Positions 32,176-40,540 of a DNA stretch of 59,079 bases are shown piece by piece (within the stretch, counting starts at the first letter, position 1; every line of letters starts with the position of its first letter). A program made the position numbers and the translations under genes. Under the pieces are notes generated by a model, which had not been told where the DNA came from, searched no databases, and saw only the letters and a list, made by a program, of their open reading frames with translations. Source of the DNA: Streptomyces sp. DH37 (GTDB taxonomy: Bacteria > Actinomycetota > Actinomycetes > Streptomycetales > Streptomycetaceae); NCBI RefSeq assembly GCF_029813835.1, contig NZ_JARVKV010000037.1, positions 1-59,079 of the forward strand, read 5' to 3'.

Positions 32176-33543
32176 ATGAGCGCGCTGATCGAACGGCTGC
32201 GTGACGGCCTGCCGGCGCAGGCCGTCCTCACCGATCCCGATGTGACGGCCTCCTACTCCCACGACATGGCGAGCTTCTGCGAGGCCGGTACGCCCGCGGC
32301 CGTCGTCCTGCCGCGCACGGTCGAGCAGGTGCGGCACGTGATGCGCACCGCGACACGGTTCCGGGTGCCCGTCGTCCCGCAGGGCGCCCGCACCGGGCTG
32401 TCCGGCGCGGCCAACGCCGTCGACGGCTGCGTCGTGCTGTCGCTGGTGAGGATGGACCGCATCCTGGAGATCGACCCGGTGGAGCGGATCGCGGTCGTCG
32501 AGCCGGGCGTGGTCAACGCGCGCCTGTCGCGGGCCGTGGCCGAGCTGGGCCTGTACTACCCGCCCGATCCCTCCAGTTGGGAGCAGTGCACGATCGGCGG
32601 CAACATCGGCACGGCCTCCGGCGGCCTGTGCTGCGTGAAGTACGGCGTCACCGCCGAGTACGTCCTGGGCCTGGACGTGGTGCTGGCCGACGGGCGGCTG
32701 ATGTCCACCGGCCGCCGCACCGCCAAGGGCGTGACGGGCTACGACCTGACCCGGCTGTTCGTGGGCTCCGAGGGATCCCTGGGCGTCGTCGTCGGCGCCA
32801 CCCTGGCCCTGCGGCCCCGTCCGCCGCGGCAGTTGGCGCTCGCCGCGGAGTTCCCCTCGGCCGCCGCGGCGTGCGACGCGGTCTGCCGGATCATGGCGGA
32901 GGGGCACACCCCCTCGCTGCTGGAGCTGATGGACCGCACCACGCTGCGCGCGGTCAACGACCTGACGGGGATGGGCCTTCCGGAGACCACCGAGGCGCTG
33001 CTGCTGGCCGCCTTCGACACCCCCGATCCGGCCGCCGACCTGGCCGCCGTCGGCGCGCTGTGCTCGGCGGCCGGCGCCGGCGAGGTCGTCCCGGCCGAGG
33101 ACGCGGCCGAGTCGGAGATGCTGCTGCGGGCCCGGCGTTCGGCGCTGGTGGCCCTGGAGGCGGTCCGCGGCACGACGATGATCGACGACGTGTGCGTGCC
33201 CCGCGGCCGGCTGGCCGACATGGTGGAGGGGGTCGCCGCCATAGCGGAGAAGCACGGTCTGACCATCGGCGTCTGCGCCCACGCGGGCGACGGCAACACC
33301 CACCCCACCGTCTGCTTCGACGGCCGCGACGAGGACGAGGCGCGCCGGGCGCGGGCGTCGTTCGACGAGATCATGGCGCTCGGCCTGGACCTGGGCGGCA
33401 CGATCACCGGGGAGCACGGGGTGGGCGTGCTCAAGAGGGAGTGGATGGCCCGCGAGCTGGGCCCGGTGGCCATGGAGATGCAGCGCGGCATCAAGCGGGT
33501 CTTCGACCCGCTGGGCCTGCTCAACCCGGGCAAGCCGCTGTGA
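32176..33543 (+). CDS. FAD-linked oxidase (GlcD/D-lactate dehydrogenase family)
   Basis: Flavoprotein oxidoreductase of 455 residues, likely cytoplasmic or membrane-associated. The PCMH FAD-binding domain contains VPVVPQGARTGLSG and the WEQCTIGGNIGTASGG FAD loop, and YDLTRLFVGSEGSLGVV. The C-terminal FAD-oxidase domain ends with AHAGDGNTHP and GTITGEHGVGVLK, the His/Asn signature of D-2-hydroxyacid dehydrogenases such as glycolate oxidase subunit GlcD and D-lactate dehydrogenase. Substrate is therefore a D-2-hydroxy acid, not further resolved. No GlcE/GlcF partner is adjacent. The ATG at 32176 has no obvious Shine-Dalgarno; CACGCT lies 6 nt upstream and could be a poor -10. Confidence 0.93.
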   Translation: MSALIERLRDGLPAQAVLTDPDVTASYSHDMASFCEAGTPAAVVLPRTVEQVRHVMRTATRFRVPVVPQGARTGLSGAANAVDGCVVLSLVRMDRILEIDPVERIAVVEPGVVNARLSRAVAELGLYYPPDPSSWEQCTIGGNIGTASGGLCCVKYGVTAEYVLGLDVVLADGRLMSTGRRTAKGVTGYDLTRLFVGSEGSLGVVVGATLALRPRPPRQLALAAEFPSAAAACDAVCRIMAEGHTPSLLELMDRTTLRAVNDLTGMGLPETTEALLLAAFDTPDPAADLAAVGALCSAAGAGEVVPAEDAAESEMLLRARRSALVALEAVRGTTMIDDVCVPRGRLADMVEGVAAIAEKHGLTIGVCAHAGDGNTHPTVCFDGRDEDEARRARASFDEIMALGLDLGGTITGEHGVGVLKREWMARELGPVAMEMQRGIKRVFDPLGLLNPGKPL

Positions 33544-33564
33544 ACGGCCCGCCCGGGAAGCCCG

Positions 33565-34110
33565 TCACCTGGTGCGGACCACCACGGTGCGCACGATCTT
33601 GTCGTGCAGCCCCTGCCGGAAGGGCTTGTCCCAGGTGCACCACAGGTAGGCGAGCGGTACGCAGACGGCGTTGTTGATGAGCCACGCCATCAGGTGCCGT
33701 CCCATCGCCGCGCCGAAGCCCACCGGCGCGCCGGTCTCGATGCGCGCCACCTTCAGCCCGCACAGCCGCTTGCCGACGGTGCCGCCGGTGGCCGTGAGGA
33801 CCGGGTCGTAGAGGAAGATCGCGAAGAGCAGCGAGAAGACGATGCCGGTGACCGCCAGCCCCTCCGTCACGCCCTCGGGGTCGCCCTCCAGGTACAGGGA
33901 GCACGGCACGGTGATCCCCGCGATGATCGCCGCCATGACGAGCCCGTCCACCAGCTTCGCCAGGAACCGCCTGCCCAGCGGGGCCACCAGCTCCGGCGGC
34001 GGGCCCGGCAGCGGGGGCGGCGCGTACGCGTACGGCGGGGGCGCGGGGTAGCCGGGCGGCGGCGTGTAGGGCGGGGGCGTGGTGGGCGGCGGGGACATCG
34101 GGTGGCTCAT
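33565..34110 (-). CDS. RDD-family membrane protein
   Basis: Small membrane protein of 181 residues. A Pro/Tyr-rich N-terminus (about 50 residues, PPPYTPPPGYPAPPP-type) leads into an RDD domain with three to four hydrophobic segments, the RRFLAKLVDGLVM opening with the Arg-Asp pair, GGTVGKRLCGLKV and a C-terminal WCTWDKPFRQGLHDK motif. A second RDD protein of this window (27881-29500) has a similar domain. ATG 34110 is used; the frame extends upstream. The function of RDD proteins is mostly unknown, though some act as cation antiporters. Confidence 0.85.
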   Translation of the reverse strand: MSHPMSPPPTTPPPYTPPPGYPAPPPYAYAPPPLPGPPPELVAPLGRRFLAKLVDGLVMAAIIAGITVPCSLYLEGDPEGVTEGLAVTGIVFSLLFAIFLYDPVLTATGGTVGKRLCGLKVARIETGAPVGFGAAMGRHLMAWLINNAVCVPLAYLWCTWDKPFRQGLHDKIVRTVVVRTR

Positions 34111-34243
34111 GTGCGGTATCCAAGCAGTGTCCGCCCGGGCCGCCAAACCGCCGCCGAATCGCTGTCGCCGCACCGGAGAGGCGGCCGGGCGGACCGGTGG
34201 CCGGGCGGGGGCCGGGACGGCCGCCGGGGTGCGCCTCCGGGGG

Positions 34244-35053
34244 CTAGCAGCTCGGTACGTGGCCGCCGTCGCGCAGTGCCCGCAGCGCGCTCAGCGCGCC
34301 CTCCAGCGTGGTGACGGGGACCAGGCGCAGGCCCTCGGGGAGTTCGGCCCGCGCGTCGCCGCACTCCGCCTCGGGGACCAGGAAGACGGTGGCGCCGTCG
34401 CGCGCCGCCGCCTGGGTCTTGAGCGGGACGCCGCCGACCGGTCCGACCTCGCCGCGCGCGGTGATGGTCCCGGTGCCCGCGACCGTACGGCCGCCGGTGA
34501 GGTCGCCGTCGTCGATCTCGTCGACGATGCCGAGGGCGAACATCAGCCCGGCGCTGGGACCGCCGACGTCCGCGAGGCGCAGCTCCACCTCCACCTCGTC
34601 ACCGGACAGTCCCAGCCGGCGCAGCGCGGCCGTCACGGCCTCCTCCTGCGACTCCTCCATCTGGGCGGTGGTGTGCTCCTCGATCTCCTCGGCGTCGTCG
34701 CCGACCGGGTAGACCGAGTCGCGCGGCATCACCGCGCGGTCGGTGTCGAACCAGGCGTCCACCACGTCGGCCAGCCGCACCGTCGTGTCCGGCGCCGTCG
34801 CCGCGATGGTGGTCGCGAGCAGCCGCCCCTCCGTCTCCTCCGTCCCGTCCGCCCCCGGGTCGCCGGCCCCGGGATCCCCGGCGCCGGTGACGGTGATGAC
34901 CTGCCTGCCCTGGTACTCGCCCAGGACGTCCGCGGTGATCCCGGGCTGGGCGACCGAGAACGGCAGCGGGACGAGCGCGGCGACCGCGAGCAGCGCGGCG
35001 ACGAGCGTCCCGCAGATCGCGAGGGCGCGGGTGCGGGAGGTCAGAGCTGGCAT
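34244..35053 (-). CDS. Lon-like S16 serine protease, membrane-anchored, without PDZ domain
   Basis: Single-pass membrane protein of 269 residues with its protease domain outside. A signal anchor spans about residues 9-28. The C-terminal half is a Lon-type S16 domain: GGPSAGLMFALGIVDE carries the catalytic Ser and VGGVPLKTQAAARDG the catalytic Lys. Homologous YlbL-type proteins of about 350 residues have a PDZ domain between anchor and protease; here only about 130 residues with a Gly/Asp-rich linker are present, so PDZ is missing. It ends with a Cys. No ATPase partner is adjacent. A -10-like hexamer TAGATT sits 7 nt before the ATG, with no Shine-Dalgarno. Confidence 0.87.
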   Translation of the reverse strand: MPALTSRTRALAICGTLVAALLAVAALVPLPFSVAQPGITADVLGEYQGRQVITVTGAGDPGAGDPGADGTEETEGRLLATTIAATAPDTTVRLADVVDAWFDTDRAVMPRDSVYPVGDDAEEIEEHTTAQMEESQEEAVTAALRRLGLSGDEVEVELRLADVGGPSAGLMFALGIVDEIDDGDLTGGRTVAGTGTITARGEVGPVGGVPLKTQAAARDGATVFLVPEAECGDARAELPEGLRLVPVTTLEGALSALRALRDGGHVPSC

Positions 35054-35060
35054 GGGAGTG

Positions 35061-35066
35061 AATCTA
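35061..35066 (-). promoter_or_regulatory. Leaderless-type -10 hexamer before the S16 protease gene
   Basis: TAGATT (minus strand) ends 7 nt before the ATG at 35053 with no ribosome-binding site between. Confidence 0.55.
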
Positions 35067-35130
35067 GTTCACCGCGGCCGCGCACGCGCCGCCGGGCACC
35101 GCGCCGCCCGGCGTCCGGGACCGGCGTCCG

Positions 35131-35775
35131 TCACCGCAGGAAGTCGGCGACCTCCTGGGCCGCCTGCACCACGCGGGGCCCCACCTTCTGGGGCACCGAC
35201 TCCGACAGCATCACCACGCCGACGCTGCCCTCGATGCCGTTCACGCCCATCAGCGGGGCGGCGGCGCCGCAGGCGCCCGCCTCCAGTTCGCCGTGGGTGA
35301 GGACGTAGCCGTCCTCCAGCTCGCGGTCCGGGCGGCGCCCGGCGAGGATCGCGCGCCCCGCCGCGCCCTTGTCGAGCGGGTGGCGGAAGCCGGTGCGGTA
35401 GGCCACGTGGTAGTCGGTCCAGCTCGGCTCGACGACGGCGACGGCCAGCGCCTCGTTGCCGTCCACCAGGGTGAGGTGGGCGGTGGCGCCCACGTCCTCG
35501 GCGAGCGCCCGCAGCGCCGGCAGGGCCGCCTCCCGCACCAGCGGGTGCACCTGCCGTCCCAGCCTCAGCACCCCGAGCCCGACGCGGGCCCGGCCGCCCA
35601 GGTCCCGGCGTACGAGGGAGTGCTGCTCCAGGGTCGCGAGCAGCCGGTAGACGACCGTGCGGTTGACCCCGAGCTTGTTGGAGAGTTCGGTGACGGTCAG
35701 GCCGTGGTCGGTGTCGGCGAGCAGTTTGAGGACACGCAGTCCCCGGTCGAGCGTCTGAGATGTCTCCGCGGTCAC
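35131..35775 (-). CDS. IclR-family transcription regulator
   Basis: Transcription factor of 214 residues. An N-terminal winged helix-turn-helix (LTVTELSNKLGVNRTVVYRLLATLEQ) is followed by an IclR effector domain (GATAHLTLVDG, HPLDKGAAGRAILAGRR, GVNGIEGSVGVVML). GTG 35775 follows an excellent GAGGAGGGG and the family's typical start lies just after it; the longer frame to 36096 adds no conserved sequence. It could regulate itself; a pair of 30-bp direct repeats lies upstream. Ligand and targets are unknown. Confidence 0.92.
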   Translation of the reverse strand: MTAETSQTLDRGLRVLKLLADTDHGLTVTELSNKLGVNRTVVYRLLATLEQHSLVRRDLGGRARVGLGVLRLGRQVHPLVREAALPALRALAEDVGATAHLTLVDGNEALAVAVVEPSWTDYHVAYRTGFRHPLDKGAAGRAILAGRRPDRELEDGYVLTHGELEAGACGAAAPLMGVNGIEGSVGVVMLSESVPQKVGPRVVQAAQEVADFLR

Positions 35776-36214
35776 GACGCCCCCCTCCTCGGGTGTGTGC
35801 CGACGGCTCCGCTCCGGAAGGTGCGCCGCCGGTCCCGTCGGCGGACGCGCGTGCTGTTCCCGGAAAGCCGCCGGTCGCGTTGGCGGGCCGCACCGGCTGC
35901 ACTCCGAGGCGACGCTGCCACGGTGCGTGTGCGTGACGCGAAACCTAGCGACCCCATCCGCCGACCGGAAGACTCTGTCCAGAATCCGGGCATCACTGGC
36001 ATGGTTTATCCGCATTGCGTACAGCCGCAGGTCACGGCGGTCCGGCCCACGCCCTGGGCACGTTCCCAGATCTACGCGCATAGCGCACAGTCGCACGTAA
36101 CGGCGCTCGTGGCGCTTACCGGGCGGTACGGGACGGCGGAGGGCGCGGACGCCACCGCGTCCGCGCCCTCCGTCCCCGTCCCCGTTCCCGTCTCCACGTC
36201 CGGGTGCGTCCCGG
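35776..36214. other. Region between the IclR gene and the helicase gene
   Basis: 439 nt without a gene between the start of the IclR gene and the 3' end of the helicase gene, both on the minus strand. It holds a duplicated 30-bp motif with operator-like cores (36011-36040 and 36077-36106) and a run of imperfect CCCGTC repeats near 36175-36205. No other element was recognised. Confidence 0.55.
36011..36106. repeat. Pair of 30-bp imperfect direct repeats upstream of the IclR gene
   Basis: Copies at 36011-36040 and 36077-36106 agree at 24 of 30 positions. Each starts with a short inverted core, CGCATTGCG in copy 1 and CGCATAGCG in copy 2. The 66-bp spacing is about six helical turns. Confidence 0.7.
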
Positions 36215-38008
36215 TCACCGCATCCGGGTGGCCCACTCCCGCACCTTGGCGATCCTCTGCTGGAGCTGCCCGGCCGTCGCCTCCGCGGTCGGCGGGCCGC
36301 CGCAGACCCGGCGCAGCTCGGTGTGGATCACACCGTGCGGCTTGCCGCTCTGGTGGGAGTACGCGCCGACCAGCGAGTTGAGCTGCCGCCGCATCTCCAG
36401 CATCTCCTTGTGCGTGACCACCGGACGCTTCTCGGCGGGCGTCTCCAGCAGGTCGGCCTCGGCGTCCGGCCTGCGGCGGCTGTGCGCGATCTGCCGCGCC
36501 TGGCGCTTCTGGAGCAGCAATTGCACCTGGTCCGGTTCCAGCAGGCCGGGGATGCCCAGGTAGTCCTGCTCCTCCTCGCTGCCGGGGTGGGCCTGCATGC
36601 CGAACTCGGCGCCGTCGTACATCACCCGGTCGAAGACCGCGTCCGACTCCAGCGCCTCGAAGGGCAGCTGGTCCTGGTCGCCGGTGTCCTCGTCCTGCTG
36701 CCTCTCGGCCTCCTTGAGGAGGTCGGCCTCCTCCGCGTACGGGTCCTCCTCGGCGTCCCCGCCCTTCTTGGGCCTGTCCAGGACGTGGTCGCGCTCGACC
36801 TCCATCTCGTGGGCGAAGCCCAGCAGCATGGGGATGGTCGGCAGGAAGACGGACGCGGTCTCGCCGCGGCGTCTGGACCGCACGAAGCGGCCGACGGCCT
36901 GGGCGAAGAACAGCGGCGTGGAGATGGTCGTGGCGTAGACCCCGACCGCCAGGCGGGGGACGTCCACGCCCTCCGACACCATGCGCACCGCCACCATCCA
37001 GCGGTCGTCGGAGCCGCTGAACTCCTCGATCCGCCCGGACGCGCCGGCGTCGTCGGAGAGCACGACGGTCGCGGCGGTGCCGGTGATCTCGCGGATCAGC
37101 TTGGCGTACGCCCGCGCCGAGTCCTGGTCGGTGGCGATCACCAGGCCGCCCGCGTCCGGGATCGCCTTGCGGACCTCCGTCAGCCGGGTGTCGGCCGCGC
37201 GCAGCACGCTGGGCATCCAGTCGCCGCGCGGGTCGAGCGCGGTGCGCCACGCCTGGGAGATCGCGTCCTTGGTCATCGGCTCGCCGAGCTTCGCCTCCAG
37301 CTCGTCGCCCGCCTTGCTGCGCCAGCGCATGTTGCCGCTGTAGGACAGGAAGATCACCGGGCGGACGACGCCGTCGGCCAGCGCCTTGCCGTAGCCGTAG
37401 GTGTAGTCGGCCACCGAGCGGCGGACGCCCTCGCCGTCCTCGGCGTAGGTGACGAACGGGATGGGGTTGGTGTCCGAGCGGAAGGGCGTACCGGTCAGGG
37501 CGAGACGGCGCGTGGCCGGCTCGAACGCCTCGAAGCACGCCTCGCCCCAGGAGCGGGTGTCGCCGGCGTGGTGGATCTCGTCCAGGATGACCAGCGTCTT
37601 GCGCTGCTCGCAGCGGTTGCGGTGCAGCATCGGCCGTACGCCGACGCCCGCGTACGTCACCGCGACCCCGTGGTACTCCCGGCCCAGGGGGCCCGCGCTG
37701 TACTCGGGGTCCAGCTTGATGCCCACTCTCGCCGCCGCCTCGGCCCACTGCTTCTTCAGGTGCTCGGTCGGCGCGACGACGGTCACCTGCTGCACGACGT
37801 GGTGGTGCAGCAGCCAGGAGGCCAGGGTGAGCGCGAAGGTCGTCTTTCCCGCGCCCGGGGTGGCGACGGCGAGGAAGTCCCGCGGCTGCTTCTCGACGTA
37901 CAGGTCCATCGCGGCCTGCTGCCAGGCGCGCAGCTTGCCCGCCGTGCCCCAGGGGGCGCGGCCGGGGAACGCGGGCGAGAGGTGGTGGGACGTGGTCGTG
38001 GTAGTCAC
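36215..38008 (-). CDS. DEAD/DEAH-box (SF2) helicase
   Basis: ATP-dependent nucleic-acid helicase of 597 residues. Motif I is ATPGAGKTTFAL, motif II is DEIHH (the DExH form), motif III is LTGTPF, motif VI is QAVGRFVRSRRRGE, with WMVAVRMVSEGVDVPRL for motif V. The last 160 residues are acidic and lack a known domain. It belongs to the stand-alone SF2 type III-restriction-like/RadD-like helicases; a nuclease domain is absent. Function in repair or plasmid defence is possible but not shown. It is alone, with the IclR gene 440 nt downstream. Confidence 0.9.
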   Translation of the reverse strand: MTTTTTSHHLSPAFPGRAPWGTAGKLRAWQQAAMDLYVEKQPRDFLAVATPGAGKTTFALTLASWLLHHHVVQQVTVVAPTEHLKKQWAEAAARVGIKLDPEYSAGPLGREYHGVAVTYAGVGVRPMLHRNRCEQRKTLVILDEIHHAGDTRSWGEACFEAFEPATRRLALTGTPFRSDTNPIPFVTYAEDGEGVRRSVADYTYGYGKALADGVVRPVIFLSYSGNMRWRSKAGDELEAKLGEPMTKDAISQAWRTALDPRGDWMPSVLRAADTRLTEVRKAIPDAGGLVIATDQDSARAYAKLIREITGTAATVVLSDDAGASGRIEEFSGSDDRWMVAVRMVSEGVDVPRLAVGVYATTISTPLFFAQAVGRFVRSRRRGETASVFLPTIPMLLGFAHEMEVERDHVLDRPKKGGDAEEDPYAEEADLLKEAERQQDEDTGDQDQLPFEALESDAVFDRVMYDGAEFGMQAHPGSEEEQDYLGIPGLLEPDQVQLLLQKRQARQIAHSRRRPDAEADLLETPAEKRPVVTHKEMLEMRRQLNSLVGAYSHQSGKPHGVIHTELRRVCGGPPTAEATAGQLQQRIAKVREWATRMR

Positions 38009-38115
38009 GGTCTCCGCTGAACTGGGTCGGCGATCGGCAACCGCGTCAGACTACCGGGGCCCTCGGCCCGCCATCCGGGTGACGCCCCGGTCGGCGGGCC
38101 GGGGTGCGGTCCATG

Positions 38116-38510
38116 TCACAGATCGCCGCGCAGCGCCCGCAGGGAACCCGCGATGAGCGACACGTCCTCCGGCTTGCCCGCGGCGATGTCGACCACGATG
38201 CCGACCACGATGCCGTACGCGCGGTCCTGGTCGACGTCCGTCATGTCCACCCCGTTCAGGTCGGGGAAGACGGCGGTGCACATCCGTGCCAGGCGCTTGC
38301 TGCCGTCCACCAGCGGGCAGTTCGGGACCGGCGGGCGCGGCAGCGCGGCCGCCTTCTCGAGGAGACCGGGGTACGCCTCGATGCCGAACATCCGCGGCCG
38401 GGGACGGAGCAGAGCGGTGTCGAGCAGTCCTGGGTCGCGGACCGCGATCTCCTGCCCCCGCAGGCGAGCTCGGCCAGGTCCGGTGCGAACCGGACCGACA
38501 GGTACCTCAC
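38116..38510 (-). pseudogene. Frameshifted and degenerate Doc-type toxin gene
   Basis: The GTG at 38510 opens a frame reading VRYLSVRFAPDLAELACGG, the normal start of a death-on-curing toxin. It then leaves the reading frame at a run of five C residues (38455-38459, minus strand G run). Restoring one base continues as QEIAVRDPGLLDTALLRP, FGIEAYPGLLEKAAAL and LVDGSKR. The Fic/Doc motif HPxxDGNKR is damaged: the catalytic His is Cys and the Asn is Ser (NCPLVDGSKR). A 12-bp tandem duplication (38191-38202 and 38203-38214) adds GIVV. The stretch LLHSLVRN expected before the motif is scrambled. The gene is therefore almost certainly inactive. A single sequencing error could explain the shift, but not the substitutions. 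Confidence 0.78.
38191..38214. repeat. 12-bp tandem duplication in the Doc remnant
   Basis: GACCACGATGCC is repeated exactly at 38191-38202 and 38203-38214 and inserts four residues in the toxin remnant. Confidence 0.85.
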
Positions 38511-38744
38511 TCACTCCCCCAGCCTTCGCAGCAGGTCCGCGTGCTCGGCTGCGTACTCGACCGCGTGCTTGGCCGCGTACTTGACCGCGTGCTTGGCCCC
38601 CGGCTTGCGGACCGTCGCCCGGTCCGCCTCCCCCACCGGATAGCGCTCGATGGCCTGGATCGCCATGGCGTGCACGCTCCTCCCCTCCTCCTCGGCACGC
38701 CGCTCGAGGGCCTCCTGGAGCTCATCGGACATGCGCGGGTTCAT
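38511..38744 (-). CDS. Ribbon-helix-helix antitoxin with tandem-repeat expansion
   Basis: Small DNA-binding antitoxin of 77 residues directly upstream of the Doc remnant; the stop and the toxin start are adjacent. The first 30 residues, MSDELQEALERRAEEEGRS and MAIQAIERY, resemble RHH/CopG-type antitoxins. The C-terminal, toxin-binding part has been stretched by a 24-bp tandem duplication (38551-38574, 38575-38598) that encodes KHAVKYAA KHAVEYAA, and ends HADLLRRLGE. Homologues are shorter, so this looks like relaxed selection after loss of the toxin. It may still be expressed as a repressor. Confidence 0.72.
   Translation of the reverse strand: MNPRMSDELQEALERRAEEEGRSVHAMAIQAIERYPVGEADRATVRKPGAKHAVKYAAKHAVEYAAEHADLLRRLGE
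38551..38598. repeat. 24-bp tandem duplication in the antitoxin gene
   Basis: Two adjacent copies of a 24-bp unit (38551-38574 and 38575-38598) differ at one position. They keep the reading frame and give an eight-residue repeat. A partial third copy precedes them. Confidence 0.85.
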
Positions 38745-38789
38745 GGCCGTACCAGGCCGGTATCGCCAGTGACCCCATCGTGGTGCCGG

Positions 38790-40286
38790 CTACTTCTCCA
38801 CCCGCAGCCGCCCCGCCACCAGGGCGCCCACCAGGGCGACCGCCGCCGCCGGGAGGTAGACCACCACGAACGCCGCCGGGTGGGAGGCCGAGGCGGCGCC
38901 CGCCGCCTCCCCCGCGCCGTGCCCCACCGACACCGCGCCGCCGCCCAGGGCGGCGAAGAGCGCGCCGCAGGCGGCGAGCAGCACGATGTTGGACAGTCCG
39001 TCGCAGAGCTGGAGGGCCGCGGAGTTGGCGCCCGCCTCCTCCGGCTTCGACAGCTTCAGCAGCAGCACGCTCGTGGACGAGATCACCACGCCCATGCCGA
39101 AGCAGCCCGCCGCCTGGGCGACCGCCGCGGTCCACACCGGCACGGACTCCAGCAGCACCAGCGGCGTGGCCGCGATCGCCGCCGTCACCAGCACCATGCA
39201 GGACCGGACCAGCCACTCCCGGTGCGCCTCCGCGAAGGTGCGGGACTGGAGGAAGGACCCCAGCGCCCAGGTCGCCCCGCCCGCCGCGAGCGAGAGTCCG
39301 GCCATGGTCACCGACAGCCCGCGCTGGGTCACCAGCATCAGCGGCACGAAGCTCTCGGCGACGATGAACGCCCCCGCCGCCATGCCGCGCAGCAGCACCA
39401 CCGCCGGCAGCCCGCGCGCGGCGCGGAACGTGCCGCGCGGCAGCAGCCCGCGCGCGGCCGGGACCATCAGGGCCGCGCCGAGCACGGCGGGGACCAGGGA
39501 GATCCAGCGCAGGTCCTGCCCGGCGTACTGGAGCAGACCGGCTCCCAGCGACACCGCCACCGCCAGCCGCATCAGCCGCCGGTCCAGCGGCCGCACCTCG
39601 CCGGGCGGCGGCCCTGCGGCGGCCCGCCGCAGGGGCGGGAGCATGGCGGCGATGGGCAGGACGACCAGGGCGGGGATGCCCAGGAACACCCAGCGCCAGC
39701 CGAGCTGCTCGGTGACCGTCCCGGCGATCAGCGGTCCGACGACGGAGGGGACCACCCAGGAGGCCGCGAAGGCGGCCATCACCGTGGGCCGCAGCCGCTC
39801 GGGATACGCGCGGCCGACGGTGACGTACAGCGCGACGATCACCAGGCCGCCGCCGACGCCCTGCACCGCCCGGCCGAGGACGAAGACCCACATCTCCGTC
39901 GCCGTCCCCGACAGCAGCAGCCCGGCGGCGAAGGCCCCGATCCCGGTGGCCAGCGACGCCAGCGGCCCGCTGCGGTCGCACCACTGGCCGGAGGCGACCA
40001 TGCCCAGCAGGCTGGTGGTGAAGTACGCGGAGAAGGCGAACGCGTACAGCGGGATCCCGTCGAGCCGGTCCGCGGCGACGGGCATGGCCGTGCCGACGGC
40101 CGTCGCCTCGAAGGCGATGAGGAGGACGACGGAGACGATCCCCAGGGTCAGCGCCCGGTAGGTGCGGCCAAGCACCCCGCCGTCCGCCTCCGGCGCGGGC
40201 ACCGGGGTGAGGACGGGGCTGATGGGGGCCACTTTGCCGAGGTCCCCGTCCAGGGAACCGTCGAGCTCGTCGTCGAGTGCGGTCAT
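38790..40286 (-). CDS. MFS transporter (DHA2/drug-efflux type)
   Basis: Membrane transporter of 498 residues with about fourteen hydrophobic segments. Motif A appears as GQWCDRSGPLASL and the antiporter motif C as WVVPSVVGPLIAG; AYPERLRPTVMAAFAASW is the loop between. This fits proton-coupled drug/metabolite exporters. The acidic N-terminal 40 residues are cytoplasmic. ATG 40286 is at the end of a 254-nt leftward promoter gap. A longer frame to 41906 exists but is shadow of the next gene. Substrate is unknown. Confidence 0.9.
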   Translation of the reverse strand: MTALDDELDGSLDGDLGKVAPISPVLTPVPAPEADGGVLGRTYRALTLGIVSVVLLIAFEATAVGTAMPVAADRLDGIPLYAFAFSAYFTTSLLGMVASGQWCDRSGPLASLATGIGAFAAGLLLSGTATEMWVFVLGRAVQGVGGGLVIVALYVTVGRAYPERLRPTVMAAFAASWVVPSVVGPLIAGTVTEQLGWRWVFLGIPALVVLPIAAMLPPLRRAAAGPPPGEVRPLDRRLMRLAVAVSLGAGLLQYAGQDLRWISLVPAVLGAALMVPAARGLLPRGTFRAARGLPAVVLLRGMAAGAFIVAESFVPLMLVTQRGLSVTMAGLSLAAGGATWALGSFLQSRTFAEAHREWLVRSCMVLVTAAIAATPLVLLESVPVWTAAVAQAAGCFGMGVVISSTSVLLLKLSKPEEAGANSAALQLCDGLSNIVLLAACGALFAALGGGAVSVGHGAGEAAGAASASHPAAFVVVYLPAAAVALVGALVAGRLRVEK

Positions 40287-40540
40287 GCGGCTCAGAGTAA
40301 GGCCCGTCGCCGACACTGGCACCTGTCGGGGGGCGGTGGCCGGGTAGGCCGTTCGGCCTGGGTCCGCAGGCGGAGCGCCGCGGTGGACCGGAGCAGCGCG
40401 CAGCGCGCTTCCGGGCGGTTCCCCGCTCGCGTTCCGCCCCGCGCGAGCCGGGCGGGGACGGGCGCGAGCCGGGCGGGGGACGGGTCCGGGCGGCGGCCCG
40501 CGGCCCTCCGGCCGACTCCGGCGGGCCGCGCCGCGCGCGG

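Noticed and set aside
32160..32176. Leaderless promoter for the FAD-linked oxidase
   Set aside because: CACGCT sits 6 nt before the ATG but lacks the TA start of a -10 element; left as a note only.
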